Source: Galaxea fascicularis
Lineage: Eukaryota; Cnidaria; Anthozoa; Scleractinia; Euphylliidae
Direction of reading: 5' to 3'
Assembly (NCBI GenBank): GCA_948470475.1
Contig: OX419347.1
Coordinates: 1,532,001-1,596,000, forward strand
DNA: 64,000 nt
Within the stretch, counting starts at the first letter, position 1. Each line of letters begins with the position of its first letter. Shown in pieces: positions 48,101 through 63,100 of the stretch. The position numbers and the translations under genes are program-made. The notes under the pieces are model-generated. The model ran no database searches and was not told where the DNA came from. It saw only the letters and a list, made by a program, of their open reading frames with translations.

Positions 48101-51100
48101 GCAACATATGATCGATTTAAGCAGGTACGTAATGAAGTGTTTTTGAAGACGCTCTTTTCATGGCGAACGCTCGATTGCAAATATGATCTTGTTTAGGAAG
48201 GCTATATCCCTTGGTTTAAACGATCAGTACAACACTTTGTCAACATTTGACAAAAACACAAGGACCACAAGCATGCAAATATTTTTCTCTGTGAGGATAT
48301 AATTTGGTCTGACAAGCAGCTATAACAGCTAATCTGTTCGAACAACAAAATATTTGGAAAGTCAAGTTAATTGTAGCACAAAGCATAAATAGATGGAGTT
48401 GAATATCTCACCTTACAAAGCAAAAGTTTTGTGCCGGACCCCGAATCGCTCAAAAACATTGTGACTGTAAAGCGTGACTAATTTCCCTCAGGACTTTCAC
48501 AAAATATTATGATGGTATCTCGCGTTCAGAATAGTCGGAAATTTTATTACGACCAAAAACGTTTATAAAACTAACTTGAAATGAGCCGTCGACCAGTAAG
48601 AAACTTTAACTTGCCTGTTACACTTCTTAACAAAGCGATCACATTTGAATATCATTTTTATGGTCCGTGTACAAATTTGCATATTTGTCTTCCATCGTCG
48701 GTTCAAATTACGTCTGTCAATTTCGTCTAATGTAATGCTTCTGGCGCATGTCAATCAACTGCGTAATTTTACGGAAAATATTAGCGCGTAAACGGTTCTT
48801 TTACCAAGAGGTGTGTCTGAAAAGGATGTGCTTCCACAAAACACAAACGAATGTAGAGGTTTCTTGCACATATCTTTTTAGAAAATAAAGTTGTTGTAAA
48901 TTCAAAGTATTGTTATGTTCCTCATCCATGAGCTGGCTCAGAGGAGCCTTTGATTATCCAATTGTTTTTGGCAGATTGACTTAGGGAATGTGAGAACAAT
49001 AACAGGCGTGGCTACGCAGGGAGATCCTTCCAGTGACAAATGGGTGGAGACATACACAGTGAGTTACAGTTATACTGGGCAGCACTGGACACAGTATAAA
49101 GGTCATTTGCCACAACCTGAGGTGAGATTTGTTCTTCACCTCTCTTAAAATTGGGTAGACCTATCTAGACCGATTGTTTTGGTTACTTGAGTTTTGGGGC
49201 AGAGGTAAGACATAAGGAGTCTGCGTCCCTGCTATACTTCCTAGAAAGAACATTTGCAGTTTAACAGTTAACAGTTTAACAGTTTAATTTGGTCAAGGCA
49301 GGGAAAGTTAGCTATTATTTGTCCGCAGTGTAATATCGCATAGTCTATATATAGTATGAGTTGCGACTTAAATCGGTTTTTGCACGCGACCTTTGAGAGT
49401 CACTTGGAACTGTCCTGTAATTAGGTGCATAATTAGTTATATTTTTTTTCTTTGTTTGTTTCACTTAGCTTTTCAAAGGAAATGATAACCGTAAAAATGT
49501 TCAAGCAAACTGGATGAAGCAGCCATTTGTAGCAAGATATTTGAGGATTTTCGCTCAGAAATGGAACTCTGAGATTTGTTTAAGAATCGATGGTTATGGA
49601 AGCTCCCTCGGTATGTCCAGTCCCTTTTAATTAACTGCCAATTCCCCTTCCCTGTAATATTGAACAGTTATCCACCACAGGACACCGACACTGAGGCGAG
49701 CAATTATTTTGGTATATACTAAAACAGTGAAATAATAGAACTCAAAGTGATGATTTTGAAGCCATTTTTTCCTGTCAACAACTACGAGTTGCGACTTGCT
49801 CGGAGGTGAATAGCGCTTGCTATCCCGGGTTTGAGTAGCCAATCAGAGCGCGCGAAAACCGTCATCCGCTGTTTTAGTATAATGCTAAATCCTGATTTTC
49901 CGGATTGGTCTTAGTAGCCTTTTTTGGTGTAAGTGCCTGCAGTCAACTTTTATTAGGGAATACTAATTGGATCATTAGTTTTAAGTGGCATGTTCAAATA
50001 GTTTGAAAGATGTTTGACAGGTTTTTGAAAACTCGATTCTTGATTTATTTTTGATAAAAAGTCTAATCTGTTAACATTATGAACGTCCAATCATCCGAAG
50101 CCAAAATTCCTCTCAAAATCAACAACAGAAATTAGAAGTAGGCAAAAAAGGTTTACAATAATCTTATGCGTGGCGATCATTTTACTATTATTCAAGAACA
50201 TTTTTGTCGCGTGTTTTGAAAGGAGCTGGATCTCAACCATAGACCAAAACTTATCATTTACTGATCGCAATCTCATAATCTACTGAACAAAATTTTTAAA
50301 TCTGACGGTTTCTTGGTTTAGCGCGTTACGTCTTTGCGCATTTTCCCGGTTTTAACCATTATTTTTTGTTTTTCCAGTCAATGCTCCCATAATACGTCCA
50401 CCATTGATCGATAAAACATTAAAGAAGACAGTCGGAAATTCCGTGATCCTATCTTGTGTCGTCTATGGGAGAGCACACGTGTCCGTAACGTGGATGGTAA
50501 ATGGTCAAGAACTAACCAATTCCTCCGACATTACTTCAAATATTGTACTTGGAAATGACTGGGAGAAAACAGAGTCCAACCTGACTTTCACTTACAGAAA
50601 TGCAAGTTACGAGAAGACTCTATTTCAGTGCACAAGAGTGTCACGAGAGACGAGGATACTTCGTTGTAAGAAACTGAGTGTGACATGTAAAGCCAATTAC
50701 TTTGGAACACTTCTTGGATCCTCGTCAGCAGCCTCTGTCAGTTTAGTGGACAATTTGTGTAAGTATGGTTAACTTCATTCTGTCCTTGTGCGTAAGAATA
50801 CCACACAAACTTATAAACGTGTTTTGGTAAGCTTACGTTACATGGATGACACTTTGGCTACGTGGTTGCGAGCTTAACCTCTTACTAAATCTAGCAACAT
50901 AATTATGGTAGATTTTAGAGTAATGCCTCCTACCATGTGGCTACAGTACCTTATATGTGGCCTCCGTTTGGGAAACGTTATTTATGCGCGCCACGTAAAA
51001 TTTATGATAACGTTTTGTCCTTGTAATTGTGTTCCAAAAACATTTTGACAGCAAATTAGGATTGTATTGTTAACTATTAAAGTCAGCAAATAGGTAAGTA

Positions 51101-54100
51101 AACGATGCTTTAATGCACATCCTTTCTTCGGTCCCCAGTTCTACCAGAGTCTCCAACACAACCTGTATTCTCAAACATCAAATCAACCTCAGCTGTGGTA
51201 GCTTGGAACGATACCGATTCAGGGGACAGCCCCACTCTGTTTTACAGAGTCCTCTACAATACGTCATCTTTATCAATGAACCAGACAACCCTGACGAGGA
51301 GTATCAACATCACTTCACTTCAACCCTACACCGACTACACATTTAAGGTCCAAGCTATCAGTGCTATTGGAGATGGTCCTGTCAGCAAGGCGGCACATCT
51401 AAAAACGTATCGTAAGTAGTGTGTATAACTAACTGAAAATCATATAACTAGCTGCCGATAAAAGATTTCGTAATGTGAAAGAACATCGTGGTTGTGGACG
51501 CACATTAACCAGCTACAAAACAAAAACACAAAAGAGAAAGTCAGGATTGAACCCATTGATTACCTAGAACTACTACTGATGACGCATCTGGCCAGGGAAC
51601 TCAAAGTTGACGAGATCTTTTTTTCTCCTTACGCTCTAGTATACTGTCATTATTTTCGTGGGTGCTTCCAGCCTTGGGTGGTGTGGACACAATTATTTAA
51701 TATATCGACTGTGGTTTTTAAATTTAACCTTTTCCTTTAATGTTTCTGTTCTTTTCGTAGTTCGAGCAAGCATATTTCTGCCTCCACCTAAAGTATACAG
51801 GCTGACCTTGGGCCAAAGGAATGTATCATTCGTTTGCTTTGGACAGGGCTATCCTATGCCTATAGTTGTGTGGAAGAAAGACGGAAATCTCACTTTGTTG
51901 CCTGCAGTCTCTTCGATTGTCTCAGCGATTAACAGTAGTAAGCGTCTTGAGATCGGTGGTAATGGGGCGACATATCAAGAAGCTGGGAATTACACTTGCG
52001 AAGTTAACAATGGAGTGGACGGAATGCCTGTACTGTCTTCGACACTGGAAATAATTTGTGAGTGTCACACAAATTTTTATGGCCTGCTATATAAGCTAGC
52101 TCTTTTTTCAGGGAGGGGAAGGGAGAAGGGAGAGCCCACCGACCAAGGGCTGATTTTGAGGACTGTCATCCTGGGTTGGAAAACATTAAACGATTTTCGG
52201 ACAGTAGTAGATTTATCTGTATGTTTCGTTATTTCAAGATCGTGAATCACGCGTATCAATCCATAATATAACACAACACCTACTCATCATAACACGAACA
52301 TAACGAAACATGGCACGACACAACCTAAACCAAGGCAACATAGCAGAACAGCAAAACATCAGCTCTTTCAATGGGAAATAACATTATAACAGCATTTTGC
52401 AAACAAGTTTTGAATTCTACAACAGCCTATCTTTTTTAGGGACCCAGAATGTTCAATAACTCTTGGTGGAATATTCTCTCCAATTCGAAAATGAGCATAT
52501 AATCTTCTCCATGTTCCCACCCATTTAGTTTCCCCAGAGTTCACTATCACTCCAAAAGATGCAACTGTCTTGGAGGAGAAATCGGAGGTCTTTGATTGCA
52601 GAGCCACAGGAATACCAACGCCTGTTATCTCATGGAGTTTCAATGGCACAGGACGTCTTCCTTCAACAAGCAGTCAGCTATCCAACGGCAGTTTATTGAT
52701 TACCAGTGTACAGAATAATATTAATTACGAGGGAACGTATACTTGTAGTGCTTCTAGTAGAGCTGGAGTAAGCACAGCGGAGGCAAATCTTACAGTTTGG
52801 GGTAGGCATAACAATTTTATCACACTCATTTTACCTTATGCTAAGTCTTCGAACATATTACATACCCAAACATTAATAGGCCCTTGAGGTTGAGAAGTGT
52901 GCCAAAGATACTGGAATGTGTGGGACATTACCTTTTTTTAATTCTACCGAGCCACCCGGTTTATGTTATCACTTAGCTGCTTTGACCTTTCAAACACATT
53001 TTCGTTTGAAAAGTTCGAGGGTTAGTAACACAAGAATGCGATATCGTGTGACGCTTTCTTTGCCAACAAACTGTCCGGGGGGTTACCCTCTGCCCAGACA
53101 TTGCAATTGGCCACATTTGAAGCGTTTAAAAAATGAATTTTTGCGAGTAACCCTGAGATGAAACAGCGTCCCCGTCACCGGGGAGTGGTAATGTTAGTTG
53201 TGGTTCAATTTTATCCTTGGTTTAAATTTTATTTTCGTTCATTTCAAACTCAATATCATACATTACAAAGGAAAATAGAATTTAAACCAAGGATAAAATT
53301 GAACCACAACAGTGATACTTGAATATGCGTCATGCCGATTGACAGGCATCCCATCTAAAGGAAGTGGTATTACTCCTAGTCTTTTTCGCTGGGTATCATG
53401 TGCTCGATGCCAGGAGGAGCAGTACTGGTAATTGTCTCAATCTGCACTATCCCTTGTCTAACTCCATTAGTACCGAGCCACTTGGTTCATGTTGATCTCC
53501 TTTTCATTTAACTAATTTTTTCAAGTATCTTCCTCCTGTAAGGTCACATTAGCAACCATAACAAATCAAACAGGAGTCAGACTTTCAACGTACTTATTAT
53601 GAGAGTATTTCAATTATTTTTTCAATATTTATTTTCTCTATCAGCTCATCCGAAGATAACTGATACATCAAGTAAAAGCGTCACTATTTTGGTTGGATAC
53701 CCACTGAACCTGACATGCGTCGCGATCGGTGATCCTAAGCCAGTTATTTCGTGGAAAAAAATTGGCGTTGTGGAAATATCTCGTGCCGTGTATGATCGTG
53801 GGAATTCCACTTTGAGTATTCACCAAGTTAGCATAGCTGACGAAGGGGTTTACCAATGTACAGCATGGAGTGCTGCCGGGATAGTAGCGACCAATTTTAC
53901 AGTTGTGGTGCAAGGTTTGTATCACCCACGTGTATTCACCTATTTTAAATTATGTCTAAAGAATAATCAGTATTAAAATTAAAGGAGCATATAGTACTGT
54001 GAAGTGTTGATACAAAACGTAGAACACGACAGGCGTATGGTTCTGGCGTTATCGTTTGCTTATTATGTTTTTTTTTGGGGGCTGAAGCTCTAGTTTGTTG

Positions 54101-57100
54101 TTTAGCAACAGAAATCGAAAGGCAAAGCATAGTTAGTTAACTATGGACAAACTAAGTAGACTAGTAGGTTTAGGTTTAGGGTTAGAGGGGGCAGCCAAAG
54201 GGCTGACGTAATGTCTGTATAACTTTTGGACCAGTTTTTCTGCCACTGACCTGGTGATCATAAATTTTCGCTTACTGCCAGAGAAGGTTTTAAAAAGATA
54301 GAAAACGATGGTTGGTAGCACCTCTGTTTTCTTCCTTGTCATAACCTGAAAAGCTACTGAAGGAATTGTTTTCGTTACATTTCAGAGCCTGTAAAGATAA
54401 GTGTATCGGGTCCCCCGATTTTGAAATTGCATCGTGGTGATAAAAATGTCACGGTTCACTGCTTCGGGAGAGGAAAGCCGCGCCCAAGCATAACGTGGAA
54501 AAATAATGGGACAGATGTATTAGAAACCTCCAACGATAAAGTAAACAGCGTGGCGCAGATTGTTTCCTTCAGCTCCGACCCATGGAACATTAGCAGTGTG
54601 TTGTATCTCCGAGTTGCCGGAGTGACTTATAACGTAGCAGGGAATTACACTTGTGAGGTGTACAATGGAGTTGACGAGAATAAAACTGTAGAGACTACCA
54701 TACGAGTAACATGTAAGTAAGCTGAAGGATGTGGCATTTGTTATCTTAGAATTTGAAGGAAAACGAACCAAGTCGTAGTAGCTGGTGTCCCTAACGTAGG
54801 AACAGAAACAGAGAGCAAGTTGGCAATCGAAACCTAGCGTGTGCATTATGTTAGACATGTTCGGCCGTTTAGAGTTGGCCTGTTAGAGGTTAAAATTATA
54901 GGGAAAAAAATTGATTGTTCTTATTTCTGAGATGCTCTCCTTTGTTTGAAAATTTGTGTAGCCCAGTTTCATACTCTTGTATAAGCTATGTTTTGAAAGG
55001 TTAGTTTCGACTGTCCGCTGCAGCTGGGGAGTACGTCTCAGTGTTGATTTATTTTTAAGGCGCAGTCATTGAGGTGTGCGCCAATGGTCTGAGGTCGGGA
55101 TGTTCATAGTTCTTTACTGTTGTTCCCTAATGGCTTGTGTATCTTATCTTATCGACCATTTGATTTTCGTTTAAGTTAAACCCGAATATTTGGAAGTGCC
55201 AAGGAACCAGACCATCGTGTTACAAGGAGAGGATGTCATCTTGCCCTGTAATGTGACAGGAATACCTAAACCATCCATCAGTTGGCGATTTGACGGGGGA
55301 ATCCGTCCTCCAAGTAGACAAGACGAGGATGGGAGTCTAACAGTGTATTCAGTTCGAAACAATCAAACCTACGAAGGATTATATACCTGTCAGGCTTCAA
55401 ATATTGCCGGAACACTCACATCTAACGTGACGCTCATTGTGGATGGTAAATCATTCTCTTTGTTGTTCGATCTGTTTCATTCCAAGATCTCGTACCCAGG
55501 GCCTCTTCGTTTTCTGAGCCCTGGAAACGAGATTGGATCTCACAATGTTTCTCTCATAATCGATTTTGATATGAATTCAAAACAACACTGAAACCCTGAC
55601 TGTGATTTGTTCCTCCTGAAAATGTACTTGACGCAGTCTACTCTAATTTAGATGAGGATGAAATTTAGATATCTGTACAAGTTTAGACAGCACCAAAAAC
55701 ATGGAAAATCTAGAGGAACTTCCCTTTTTAGGCACACGACTAACATAAAATACTGTATCTTCATTTTTTTTCTCAAGGTTTTATAATTAATATAACTAAT
55801 TACATATTACTATTTACATGTTACTATTAACTGTTAATCAATCTAGTCTTGGTACAATGACTATGTTGCTGCTGTCGCTTTGTGGTGATACAATGGCCTC
55901 TTCCATGCCCTTACCAAAAACTAATTAATTCCATTGCTTATTTATAATGCCAGTTTTAAAATACTTAACTTTAATTGATATTCTGTTTGTTTTAATCTAA
56001 TATGGTTTGCTGACGTGTATTTTTCTCACGACAGGTTAGAAATTCTGGTAATCTGGTAACCAACTGTGTGATTTGGCTTTCTAATCTCAACTACAATTAA
56101 ATGACTTATATAACGAAAATTCCCAATTGATGCATGAACTGTAAACTGTTTGATTCTAACTGAGAGTTTCTCACCGTTTCTGAGGACTGTCGGCTAACTT
56201 CAGGTAAGATATAATCTTATGATTCCTTAATTTAGCTCATGAGATACATATGTCAGGGTCACCTTTATGTCATGTGTATGGTGAGCTAATAATGCTCTTA
56301 TCTGTATCTAATTTCTTACTTTAGTAAATTGCCGAAGATGATAAACAACTCCAATTTAAGAAGGGTGTTCTTGTTCAACTGTGATAATATTGTGAAGTGA
56401 CAGACTAGAACTAGCTAACACCATCGATTATTTATTGCGGCACATCTCAAGACACCAGGAACAAGTTTCTTGACACAAATCGCCCGCGATGACTTTTAGC
56501 ATCCATCAAATCTTGTGTTATGGTATTACCACTTACTAACCGAGTTCGATGCCCGTACTGTAAATTACGGACCGAGTTTTTTCCAGTTCACTTATTGCCC
56601 AAGCTAGCCTGCGTGACAGACGCCTTTTACGGCTCTTGTTTCAAGAGCCGAAAAAGGCGTCTGTCACGCAGGCTATGCCCAAGCGAGAAGCGCACGGGCC
56701 ACAAATCAACGGGAAAAAACAAGGAAACTTACAGTACGGACCGAGAAAACGAGGTCAGTAAGATATTTATCAAGTTGCATCTCTGAGGTTAATCAGGCGC
56801 TCGGAAAAAGAAACTTTCAAATTTAGGGGGCCGTACAGTAGAATATGGTCCGCAAAATTGCCGGGCTAATCACAGCGCGCATACCATCTACTTAAATTCT
56901 TTGTGTTTGGTAATATATTGCAAGCTTCGAAGTTACTGCAAGCGCAAATTACCCTCACTTCTATTTGACCAGATCATGTGGGTTTTGAAATGGCAAAAAA
57001 GACATTCCGTTCTCTAACTATGCTGTAATTCGCACAAGCAGCACTGTCACAAATTGAAAGAAAACTCGGTCTTTGTACATCAAATTTACTTTTCGCATTG

Positions 57101-60100
57101 TGACTTTATGATGCGTTGATTGGTACCCGACTTTGTTTTTCAGATACTTCAGATTACAACTTTCACAACATCGAATTAGTATATCTTTCTCTTTACTTTT
57201 ACAGTAAGTCCTCAAGTCAAGACACTTGAAAATCGCAAACTATTAATTCATTCCGACCTTAAAATCACTTGCCTCGTTGAGGGAGACCCATTTCCCGATA
57301 TTGTCTGGATGAAAAATGGCCAGGCCATCATTACACCAAGCCAAAAGCCCTTTCACAACGGAACACTGACTATTGACAACGTGGACTTGAGTAGTGAGGG
57401 AAGCTACTTGTGTGTCGCCTCCAACAGGGCTGGAAATGCATCTTCAAGCGCTTTCGTCGAAATTTTGAGTAAGATATAAATAGGCCTGTTATCTCATATA
57501 ATGTTGTTCCATAGCTGAGGTGGTTTCCACGATTGCAAAGCGCACTCTGTTTGGTCTTTTCTAGCTTTTTTTGCAAAGGTGTAAACTAAGGTGGGAACAG
57601 AATTGGCACTCGCTTCCCACCAATATATCCCGGGTTAGATTTCCAGACACGGCTGAATTTGTTGGTTCTCTACTCTGCTCCGAGAAGTTTTTTTTTCCTC
57701 TGGGTTGTCCGGTTTTCCTTCTCATCAAAAACCAATATTTGATTTGATTTGATTGGATTTGTGATTAGATTGCTGGACACCAGTTCACAGCAGCTGACTG
57801 TATTGCCAGATAATGGTAAATAAATAGTTTATTATTTGTTGTTCGTTCCACTCCGTATAAGAATCTTCCCCGTGCGTTGTTTCGTTCAGTTTCACATGTG
57901 CTCTGAACGTAAGAACGTCTTATTGCATGGAAGTTTCCATCGCAGCTGACTGGAATTCAGTCCGGTCGTAAGGAGCATGGATTCGGTAACCATTGGAAAT
58001 CTTTTTAAGTTGTGACGGAAATGTGTAAGACGACATTCTACAAATCTTACAAAAAAATGTTTTCATTTTTCTCCAGTACCACTTCATATATCTGTGGCTC
58101 CATCACGTTTGTTAGTTGTTCGACGTCAACAAAAAAATTCAACCGCATATTGCTATGGTTACGGAAAACCAAGCCCAATTGTGACCTGGCTGAGACTTGG
58201 TGTTGAAGTTCCGTTGCTTGGAGACGCAAAGGCCGTGAACAACAGTCGTCGCATCTTTCAGGACGTCACTTCCCGCGGAAATGGTTCATCGCAATGGAAC
58301 GCATCCAGTCGTTTGTACCTTGCTCCCAGTGGTTTGAGCTATCAAGAGGCTGGGATATACGTTTGTAAAGTTACAAACAGTGCGGACAGGAATAATACGA
58401 TCAACGATACAGTTAATTTGGCATGTACGTGCTTACTTCTGTTTTGTGACAAAGATGAGAAATGAAATACCCTGGGGGAGGGAGGGGGGCGGTGTACTCC
58501 CCTATATAAGCTGTCAGGTATGAGCCACCCCAAAAGGTATGGGTTTTGTGGCGTTGTGGTCTGAAAACGGGTATGGAATTTGACCATTATGGTCGTAAAT
58601 CGAGTATCGTTTTCAAGGGAACAACGAGAGCATATAAACGTATTTGTGTTTTCAAGTCCAAATGAATAATAGAGAAAGAGAAGGAACCAAATTATATCAT
58701 TCGAACTTAATTTTGCTATAACAATGCCAGTAGGAAAGTTTGTAACCGTAACGTCAGTTATGAAAAAGGGTCTGGACTTTAGAAGCCAGATCTGAGAACG
58801 GATGCGGAAAATGAAATGTGGTGTGAAAAAGGGTCAAGATTGGGAGAACCGGGCGGCACACCCCTACCACGAATTCCGAGGAGTACGCCCCACTTCCCCC
58901 CGGGTAAAATCTCTCACTTGGACTATCGGGGAACGAAGGCTCTGAGTCGGACATCACGCTAAACATAAGTAACATAAGTGAAATAACGCAAATGCGGAAC
59001 AAACTTGACATTACTTTGTATCTTTTTTCTTGGAATCTGTCTGCTTTCAAAGTTTTGTGTCCACAGTTAGTTTTTGTGGCATTTTCAAACGCTCAACTTT
59101 TACGTTTTCGCTGCCCCAATAAAATGCTAAGATGCTGTGATACTGAAGAGAATGGTGCCTGTTTGGCGCCTTTGCGCTCTTTGAAGGTAGTGTAAAATCT
59201 GTGCAAATCCCATTGACATCAAGGGTATAACGGCTCACATTTTCTGTTTAGTTTTTCCAGAGGTCACTGTTTCAAGTCAAATCGTCAAGGAACATACCAA
59301 CGCAACATTCCAGTGCTTTGCTAGCGGAATTCCTAAACCACATGTTACTTGGTCCCATAATGGCACTGTATTACCGACAAGCAGTGAAGTTATCCAGGGT
59401 AGTAATGTTTCCGTGAGTTTAAAGTTGGTAAATGTCACCAACGAGTTTGAAGGAAACTACACTTGCAGTGCTTCAAGTGTTAGTGGTGTGGTGAACCAGA
59501 CTGCAGAACTCATAGTTGACGGTATGAGATATTTTTCTTTTTTACTTGGTCAGCTTAGATTAGTTTTGGGAATTTTGGTCGCCTCGTGGCCGTACGCCCG
59601 TTCGTTCGTCCTTCCGTACGATCCCTGTGCACCACAGGAAAACCAATACGAGTGGCACACTCCAGCCTTGCTGATAGTTTGGATTAATTCTGGTACGGCT
59701 TAATCGTTATGGAAAGCTGGGGAATTGTTGTTTGAATGTTTTATTCATCAATATGCATTTTTAAGCTCAGCTTTTAGGCTTTACTTAATATGTATTTTTA
59801 TCACTTTGTTTTTAATGTGTTTGGATTTTGCTACAATAGCGATACTCAGCGTTACGTCACCTATTGTCATTAATGTGCCAACCAGAGGTTTATTTGCTCT
59901 CGAAAAAAAGGATTCTTTTGTTCTGTGGTTGGCAAAATTTAAATATCAAAAGACTTGTTTGTAAAAAGTGAATATCGCTATTAATGCGCAAGAAAACGGG
60001 TAACATCAAATGTCCATTGCTTTTGGTTATGCTCCTCATTTGTTCAAAAACATATGACGACATTGGTTAATCGTTCGCAGGATGTCGGGCAGAAAGAGCA

Positions 60101-63100
60101 AACAGCGAGCAGTTGTACAGTCTTGTTTATTCTCTCCATAGATGTCTGCTAAAATCAAAACCACTTTGAAATTTAGATGAGTGCGATTTTCACAGCACAA
60201 CGAGGACAAAAGACACAAAAGGGAGTTTAAAATTGGAATTGAATAACACGATTGCAGTTCATAACAGAGTATGAATGCAAAGCGCGTGTTAATAAAGATT
60301 GAACGCTTCCGTTTAAATTCGGTATATGTAAACTTAAGTCCCTCAAGAAGAGAAGGTTTTTTTGCATTTTCATAATTTTTTAATATTAGATTTTTAATTT
60401 GTACTACCTGCCATTATTTTTATTAATTATTAATGAGTGACTCGGAACACAGCAAGCTCCTAGAAAACTGGCTTCACTTGTTTGAAGAATAATATTTAAT
60501 AAACTCATTAATAATTTATTATGCAATTTTAAAGTAATGCAGATTGTTTTGTTTTTTTTTTTCATTTTATTTCATCTTCTTCCCATGAACCAATTTAAGA
60601 GAAGATGTTCAGTCACATGATTAAGTGTCATCCAAACGACTCTTGTACACTTCAGGATGCTGTTCTCAAGCATTTCACTAATGCACTTGAATCTCGTGTG
60701 GTGCATTCAGATTTAACCAGGGAAATTGCTTTCAGTAGTTGTTGCTTAAGGTAGCACTTTCATACCGTAGTTAAGAACGTAGTCAAGTTTCAAAGAGCGC
60801 CGTAGCAAACTAGCTTAAATGGAGTGGTGGCTGAACTTCTTGGGCTGGTTTCTTTCCGTCACAACAGCAGTAGGAAACGGTTTTGTGATTTTTCTCATCG
60901 CCAAAACTCGGCGACTGCATTCATCAGGCAACTGGTTTGTTTTGTCCTTGGCAATAGCCGACTTTGGCGTGGGATTTGCTCTTTTTCCATCGGGGTATCT
61001 TTGCAGCAAGTGGAGGGATTGTAACTTTAGAGTGTACATTGCTTTTTACTGGTTTTTTCTCCATTCATCCGTTTTAAATCTTTGTACTTTGACTTGGGAT
61101 CGTTACACTGCTATTGTTCATCCTTTGAGATATCATACTTCTCTCACCGCAAGACGGCTCCCCGCTATCATAGCATTTGCATGGTTCATCCCCTTTGCGA
61201 TTTCCTTGTTTCTTGTCTTGGGAATGTACGCCACGAGTTCACTCACGGCTTGGAAAATCATACGATTAACAGGAGTTTCAGCTTTTAATATTCCATCCTC
61301 CGTGGCGCTTTTTTATGCCGTTATTCGTATCCTTATCGTACAGGTACATCATAATTCTACTGTGAGGTTTGAAAAAAGGCGGCTCCAGTACAACCATTCG
61401 TTGAATCAAGCTCCCCCTTCACGAAGACGCAGGAGGACGAACGGTGCACGATTTATAATTGCCATAGTGTTGGTTTACTTGGGGTGTTACGTAGCTGTCA
61501 ACTATATAGTTTTATGCTTGGCTTTTTCCTGTACAAATTTGAGTGATACGGCTGGTCTTGTTCTCACTTTGCTTTTGATCGGAAATTCAGGATTGAATCC
61601 TCTGATTTACGCATGTTTGAAATGTGATATCAAAAGGGAAATTAAACGACTATTATGTAGACCAAAACAACAAGTTGATATCAGGGGACAATCGGGGAGA
61701 GCCCGGATTTCGTGATCTAGATTTATTTCTTTATTTATGTTAGCATTGAAAATAATTTGATCTTTCACTGTATTTCAGTGTTTATAAAAAACAATTCTTT
61801 TTTTGTTGGGCAGTCTACTACTGAAGCTCTAGGTTGTCAAAAAAACAAAACTAAAGAAACGTGAAGTTGTCCGTTCTGTGCGCAAACTTTTTAATACCGA
61901 AAGTAGCCCTGATATATTACAAATGAAGACCACTCCAACTAGTTACAGAGAATTTGCATATCGTGGCATCTCGAAGGTATAAATTCATGGTAAATAACGT
62001 ATTTGTCGATAGCCGCGTTTGACAAATTCATTAGTTAACCACCCACAGGTGTTATGGACCTGAAATTAACATACGCCAAACATTAAACAACACATTCCCA
62101 TTCATTTTGCAGTGGTTATAGATTAGTGTTTGTTTAGGGTGGGATAGAGAGAATTTTTGAAATCAAATATACGGTATTTCCGAGGATCACTGCTTTTTAG
62201 GTTGGTATTGGCTCCTTATTTCAGTACACACTGTACAATTTGTTTTATGCAGCAGATGATTCTCGAAATGGCTTCCGCATACAAAGTCAATAACAACGCC
62301 TACACGCGCCTTGTTTTCCCTGTACATCCGGCCTACATTCATTGTCGTGAAACCCAGTTAATTTAATTCTAAACTGAATAAAAAGAAAAATGTATCGATT
62401 CTACTCTTGAATTGATGTTCTTTTTCATTTAAGTGGGCAAACCATGAGTTTCAATTGGTTCTGCGTGAATTTCGTATCTCTAAGCGATAACCTGGCTCGA
62501 TACTTAACATGATACTTATACTTTTGAGAAAAAAAAAAGAAAATTATGACCTATTTCACCTTGCCGCTTTACTTTATGTATGTGGTACATATCAAAGAGA
62601 CTGAAAACTACTCTGAATAGTCATAGCAATGTCTTCAAACGCCTATTAAAGTGGCAGCAGCTTGTTGCGAAGTGACAATCTGATATAGCGATTCCTTTTT
62701 GCATTTATTTATGCGCTGTCATTTATTTTACCCGTCGTTGCTCTTTTGAACTGACCGAAAGAATGTAAAGAGAGATATAATCCGTGTTAGGCACTTTAGA
62801 ATAAAATCACGCATGAGAAAAATATTGTTTTCTAAAAGAAGTGGTGTTTTTAATCAAGCATGTGTTTACCCTATTCCACGAGGTTCTTTCGTCATCCACT
62901 AATGCAGGTTGACTATCACCTCAACTTGCACTAGTTAAGCTACTGTAGCGGTTGGTTTCTTGCACAGCCAAAAAACAACAAAAAACAAAAACAAAACTAA
63001 GAGAGAGAAATTAAGAAAAGAAAATAAACCTTATTAAACACCCTCAATTTTATGGATTGAGATAAAATAATCCTTACTCATAGCGAGCGTTACGATTGAT

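Larger units (their letters stand above)
43211..48974. other. Gene B intron of 5.8 kb inside F5/8C domain 6
   Basis: Contains two identical piggyBac-type MITEs (43409-44011, 46771-47373), a CCCTAA-rich tract (46250-46345), a CACGTGAC-rich part (45295-45660) and small CACT repeats near 47560-47610. No exon was found. Confidence 0.6.
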
